Source of the DNA: Pycnopodia helianthoides
Lineage: Eukaryota > Echinodermata > Asteroidea > Forcipulatida > Asteriidae
Direction of reading: 5' to 3'
Assembly: GCA_032158295.1 (NCBI GenBank)
Contig: CM063251.1
Coordinates: forward strand, 17,113,425 to 17,177,424
DNA length: 64,000 bases
Part shown: one piece after another, positions 59,953 through 64,000 of the stretch
How positions within the stretch are numbered: the stretch's first letter is position 1
How the letters are laid out: every line of letters begins with the position of its first letter
Made by a program: the position numbers and the translations under genes
The notes under the pieces: model-generated
What the model saw: only the letters and a program-made list of their open reading frames with translations
Told to the model about the DNA's origin: nothing
Database searches by the model: none

Positions 59953-61097
59953 GTCAGTTGAGAATTGCTGCTTCGGGTAACACTCGAAGACCCCTGACGT
60001 CACAGACAACATCGTGCAAACCATTGTAGTCTCAGCGTTTAGTAGAGTCCTGTGGCCAGTAAGGCCAAGCATTCAACCCCCCCCCACCACAATTCCACTG
60101 GCATATCATTAGTATTGTGCTCAGTTGTGCTTTCCGTTGTTGTTGTTCTGATGAACTATTAACAAATATTTCATAAGCTACGATCCTTCCCTCAATCAGA
60201 ATCTGTCTGCATATATATGGTTGAACCCCAGAAGCCAAATTTGTGTACTCACCAAGTTCTGGTAATGTTTTCCAAATGAATCTTTCCTTTCAACCCAATC
60301 AACGGATATGTAAGTTTATTTTAGTGGATGACGTGTATTCGTACTATGTTTGGACCTGGCATGATCTTTCCCATGCGTTCATGTACTCACTCAATGTCTT
60401 CACCATTATGCTGACTGGTCCCTGAAACACAAACAAGGGTTTGAACCTTTGACTCGCTCCCCCCCCAAAAAAAGGCAGACATCTAAATTTGAAATCTTGT
60501 CAGATGTGAGATTAGTAATTCCTCACCAGGACACCCCCATCCTGTCACGCCCCTCATTTTATTTCCCCCAACGTTTCATTTAAACTTAAATTAAAATGTG
60601 GTTACTTTCAAAGAATTTGCTATTCAAATTCATTTTCTCACGGTCAGGTTTTTTTGTGTAAAGGGCGTACCTAATGAAGTGTGCCATGTTGATGCCTGAA
60701 ATTTCCTGCACATTTTATAGTAAAACTGGTGGAGAATGCAATGAAATAGTAGTTTTGTGTGATACAAATCACAGACTATTGATTTTTCTTGCATGACATT
60801 CTTTAAGCCAGGACATAGCATTTTATTCTGAGTACAACTTATCAGGCACCAGTGGCATCATTAGTACCTTTCATGCAAGTTACATTTTCAAATAATAATT
60901 TTCCCCCAATAATTTGTTGAATCGTTCAGCAACTGATTTGTACACTTTTTTAAGAAAGCTGTTTCTTGTTCAAATTCCCTAATTGTTGTTTTGCTTTCTT
61001 TTCACTGGATATGATTGTATTGTTTTTTGTTTACTTTGTCTGCTTCTCTGCGCCTTGACCATCTTTTGGGATGATTTGGCGCATTACAAATGCCTTA

Positions 61098-61120
61098 ATA
61101 TTATTATTATTATTATTTAA
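61098..61120. repeat. (ATT)n microsatellite next to an exon acceptor
   Basis: Seven or so ATT triplets end about 10 bp before the acceptor at 61130, replacing the usual pyrimidine tract. Confidence 0.85.
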
Positions 61121-61130
61121 ATTGATACAG

Positions 61131-61348
61131 TCAAGGCATGCTGTGCTCGCTATGCTGCTGCGGAGAGAAAAGCCTCCTAGGCCAGGGTGACCTTCTCAGG
61201 TTTGACCCCACCCATGGGTTCAACCCTTTCAAGAAACCAGTACCACGGCAACGGAAAATGGCAGAGGAAGACGCCCCCTACAACCCGAACGACAGGAGTC
61301 CGAAGCACCTTACTGGAGGAGAGCAAGAGGCCCTTCAAAAATTCAAAA
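61131..61348 (+). CDS. KMT2C/D exon 5, start of the first extended PHD region
   Basis: One base completes Ser, then QGMLCSLCCCGEKSLLGQGD followed by LLRFDPTHGFNPFKK. CxxCxCGEKSxLGQGDLxxF is nearly identical to the segment beginning the first cysteine-rich extended PHD region of KMT2C, where the cysteines bind zinc. This is the clearest family evidence in the gene. The rest is basic and Pro/Glu-rich (PRQRKMAEEDAPYNPN, then ending EALQKFK). The donor AAAAGTGAGG leaves one base (phase 1). The next recognised exon needs phase 2, see the findings. Confidence 0.93.
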
Positions 61349-61493
61349 GTGAGGATTTTTTAATTTGCATTTTTAAAATTTTTTTGGGCTACAATGTCGG
61401 TTTAGAGGTATATTTAATACCACTGACAGGGCTCCGAGTTTACACGCAACCTAAGGCCAGTGATTTTAGTGTCGGGGGCCATTACTCACGACC

Positions 61494-61686
61494 AGGGCCC
61501 AATTTCATAGAGCTGCTTAACACAAAAAGGAGCTAAGCACGACAAAATTATGCTTACCAGAATAAGGTTACCAGCCAAACTACCGTATCACATGTAAAAT
61601 TTGTGACTGGTATCTGCTCTTTTCTGCTTAGCAGACAATTGTTAAGCAACATTTTCTGCTTAAGCAGCCCTATGAAATTGGGCTCA
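61494..61686. mobile_element. MITE family M1, copy in KMT2C/D intron 5
   Basis: GGGCCCAATTTCATAGAGCTGC on the left and GCAGCCCTATGAAATTGGGCTC on the right. Terminal arms are long, and internal TTGTGACTGGTATC and GGTTACCAGCC are in reverse orientation. Confidence 0.85.
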
Positions 61687-61825
61687 GACAAGTCCGAGCT
61701 CTGACACCTCACTGTGTAATCTTTTTTTAAAAAAAAAAGGGGGAGATGATTAGATGTTGACTTTGAGTCAGAGAAATGTCTGAGTGTTGAAGTTCATTTA
61801 TGTTAAACTGTGTAGATAGTTTTTT

Positions 61826-62630
61826 TTACTAGCCTTGGCACTGAGTGTTTACTCTGCTAAATGCACCAATAATTAATATGCACCGAAGTTTGCTGGGGAC
61901 CGGGATTGCACACAGACATGTCAAAGTCATGTAGAACCCTGCTCAATGCAGCACCATGCAAAGTATGGGAATTGAGTTGACGGCTTCAAACAAAATACAA
62001 GCTTTTGGGGCATTTGTGTTTGGCAGGGATAGCCTTCGAGAAAGACTCTGCTAGGGTCGAAACGTCAGGCCACTAACTAATTTTTTAGATAGTTTTTTCT
62101 TATTTTGATTTTGGTCTCGTACAAAATGTACTAGTTAAGTAAAACTCTGGTCAACTCCGGTCTTCTTGTAAAAAAAAAAAAAGTGTTTACTTGGAAAATT
62201 CTGGACCACATACTGCTCATAAAATAGATACTAAGATTTTAGGCTTACATTCAGACCCCCTACCTCCCCCCCCCCCCTCTGAAAAAAAGGATTACTGTGT
62301 ACATCCTATCTACATGTGCAAGTGTAACAAGGCAGGTCATCATTGCAGTGCAACAATAAAAATCCTTAAAAGACCGTGTACGTCCATTCTGTATTCAAAC
62401 ATTGGGACCCCCCCCCCAAACCCTATCCCTGCCAAACACAAATGCCCCAAAAGCTTGTATTTTGTTTGAAGCCGTCAACTCAATTCCCATACTTTGCATG
62501 GTGCTGCATTGAGCAGGGTTCTACATGACTTTGACATGTCTGTGTGCGATCCCGGTCCCCAGCAAACTTCGGTGCATATTAATTATTGGTGCATTTAGCA
62601 GAGTAAACACTCAGTGCCAAGGCTAGTAAA
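61826..62630. repeat. Large inverted repeat (arms about 205 bp, spacer about 390 bp)
   Basis: The left arm 61826-62032 (starting near TTACTAGCCTTGGCACTGAG) is matched by the reverse complement at 62423-62630. By eye the arms differ at one or two positions (for example ATTGCACAC against GCGATCCC). The spacer holds GAGAAAGACTCTGCTAGGGTCGAAACGTC, a C/T-rich run and no ORF. Confidence 0.92.
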
Positions 62631-63030
62631 CTAGTTCACTTTACAATGCAACTGAATCCTCTCTTGCATTTAGCAGGGCTCTCATTTCAACTGTGTTGCA
62701 TGTTGATGCATTCAGCAGGGTGCTTTGAGTTACCTGGGAACAATAGGTCTAGAATAGTGGGGGGGGGGGGGAAGGTGACCCAGGCCCATGAGCCATTCTC
62801 AGGAATTTTCACATTTTTCAAATCTCATCCCTCGGATAAGTTGCTTGGTATAAACCCATAATGGTTATTATAAATACTACACTGGGAAGATGAATCTGTG
62901 GGTGCCCACACCCTTACTCATGACGTCTTTTTGATCTTGTTCTATTTCTGAGGTGTTTTTTTTTTTTAAATGTTAAACTTAAAAGGCATTCTTTAATTGA
63001 TAACCTCCTCTATCTTGTTTCCCCCCTCAG

Positions 63031-63158
63031 GGAGAAGAGTAAGTCACCTCGTAGGATACCCCCAGACAACCTGGAATCGGGCTCCCCGGGGGTCGACGAA
63101 CTCGGCATGGTCGGCCACCAAGACGAACCCGACGTCCACGTCACCTTTGAACTTTCAG
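63031..63158 (+). CDS. KMT2C/D exon 6, leading into the first extended PHD finger
   Basis: Read with one leading base, the exon gives EKSKSPRRIPPDNLESGSPG then VDELGMVGHQDEPDVHVTFELS. DELGxVGxxDExDV resembles the DELSLVGLPDAIDIQALF segment that precedes the zinc-binding residues of the first extended PHD in human KMT2C. Acceptor TTTCCCCCCTCAG, donor GTGATA in phase 1, as expected for the Gly codon that follows in relatives. The next exon, starting with the CWAHHxCV-type segment, lies outside the window. Confidence 0.85.
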
Positions 63159-64000
63159 GTGATAATTTCCTCAATCTCGTTTTCTGCTTGTTTTTTTTTT
63201 TAAACCTCTCTGTCCCTCTGCCTCGACCATCATAACAAAAATTATGATTTTTGTTTGTTTCAATTGTTCATTGTAAGGTCTTCTGGAAGCGGTTTGCAGG
63301 GAGTGGAAAACAATTCCCACTAATAAAGGACAGGGATGACAGATTAGTACAAACGTGTTGACAGAATAAATGTTGTTTGAAGCTTTGCATGGTCTGGAAA
63401 AATTAGGAAGGAACTATACATAAATAGTAAACTTGCGGGTACAGCCATGTTTAAATCTCTTTTGTGAGAGTGGTGGCTCGGAAAAGAGCCGGTGTGCTCT
63501 CGACGTTTCAAACAGTATACTCTGCTCGTCTTCAGGAGAAGAACTACTTATTTATAGTTCCTTTCTAATGTTGACAGAATGTTTGTTTTGTACGTCGTGC
63601 GATGATTTCAGGGGGAAGGCAGGAAATTGATGTTGATATTGTCGAGATCTTACTCAGGATGACTGGGCGGGTCTATATCAGTACCTTTCTCAACATCATC
63701 TTCACAAATGGTGCAACGACCACCGCTCAAGATTTTTTCTGTTTGACTAAAAAAAGTCTTCTGGACCCCCGCATGATTCTTTTGAAATCTTGAACCGTTC
63801 ACATCTCACTCTCTCAACACTCCCTCCACATAAAGGCCCGTTAAAATAATCAGATCATTTCCTACGAGCTACTTTGTACCTTTTACCTCCCCCCATTGAG
63901 GTTTGTAGGTCATATGTGCTTCCTTTTCTGTTTTTCGAGAATTCACCCTAGCACGGAGGAAACAAAACCTCAAGCCCTTCATGGCTGGTTCACCGAGGCG
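63159..64000 (+). other. KMT2C/D intron 6, continuing beyond the window
   Basis: No further KMT2C/D exon is recognised to the window end. It includes a foldback element (63408-63563) with a hammerhead-like core. The catalytic SET domain and the other PHD fingers must lie to the right. Confidence 0.7.
63497..63540 (-). ncRNA. Hammerhead ribozyme-like motif, second well-kept copy
   Basis: On the minus strand: TTCTC, CTGAAGA, C, hairpin GAGCAG-AGTATA-CTGTTT, GAAAC, GTC, GAGAG. It is nearly identical to the 44197 copy and also sits between inverted arms (63408-63426 and 63544-63563). Stem I can extend to about 5 bp. Confidence 0.5.

Larger units (their letters stand above)
61349..63030 (+). other. 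KMT2C/D intron(s) between exons 5 and 6
   Basis: About 1.7 kb containing an M1 MITE (61494-61686) and a roughly 205-bp inverted repeat (arms 61826-62032 and 62423-62630). A small exon is suspected in it from the phase mismatch but was not found. Confidence 0.75.

Noticed and set aside
63900..64000. Possible next KMT2C/D exon at the right edge
   Set aside because: No frame gives the expected zinc-binding Cys/His segment, so nothing supports an exon here.

Overview
This window looks like nuclear DNA from an animal. The genes are split by kilobase introns with GT/AG borders, and the non-coding DNA is full of short foldback (MITE-like) repeats, tRNA-derived repeats, microsatellites and long G/C homopolymers. 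The two recognisable genes and the repeat style suggest a marine invertebrate deuterostome, most likely an echinoderm such as a sea star. That placement is inference; no species-specific marker was found.

Left half (about 1-37,000): one plus-strand Mox/Meox-class (MEOX1/2-like) homeobox gene. Three coding exons are visible. The first (7201-7557) encodes the N-terminal region, has a splice acceptor at its left edge and contains a reading-frame break. The second (24069-24244) carries homeodomain positions 1-44. The third (36047-36328) carries positions 45-60, the C-terminal tail and the stop. The introns are about 16.5 kb and 11.8 kb. At least one further 5' exon is needed and was not found in 1-7200.

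Middle (36,329-47,260): no gene recognised. It holds MITE copies, a local tandem duplication and an inverted repeat with a hammerhead-like core.

Right part (about 47,268-64,000): the 5' end of a plus-strand KMT2C/KMT2D (MLL3/4) histone H3K4 methyltransferase gene. There is a YY1-type site, a start codon at 47816, and six exons encoding a basic N-terminus, an AT-hook, an acidic linker and the cysteine-rich start of the first extended PHD region. The gene runs off the right edge, so the catalytic SET domain is outside the window. Splice phases agree across all visible junctions except 61348 to 63031, where a small exon is probably missing or the sequence has an indel.

The two genes share a strand but nothing here links them functionally: Mox is a mesoderm-type developmental transcription factor, KMT2C/D a general enhancer H3K4 mono-methyltransferase. 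The most unusual non-coding features are: a TTAA-flanked MITE filled with about eleven 18-nt palindromes; a roughly 310-320 bp repeat with an internal tRNA-like module and terminal direct repeats; dispersed hammerhead-like hairpins; a roughly 205-bp inverted repeat in a KMT2 intron; and a decayed LINE reverse-transcriptase fragment in a Mox intron.
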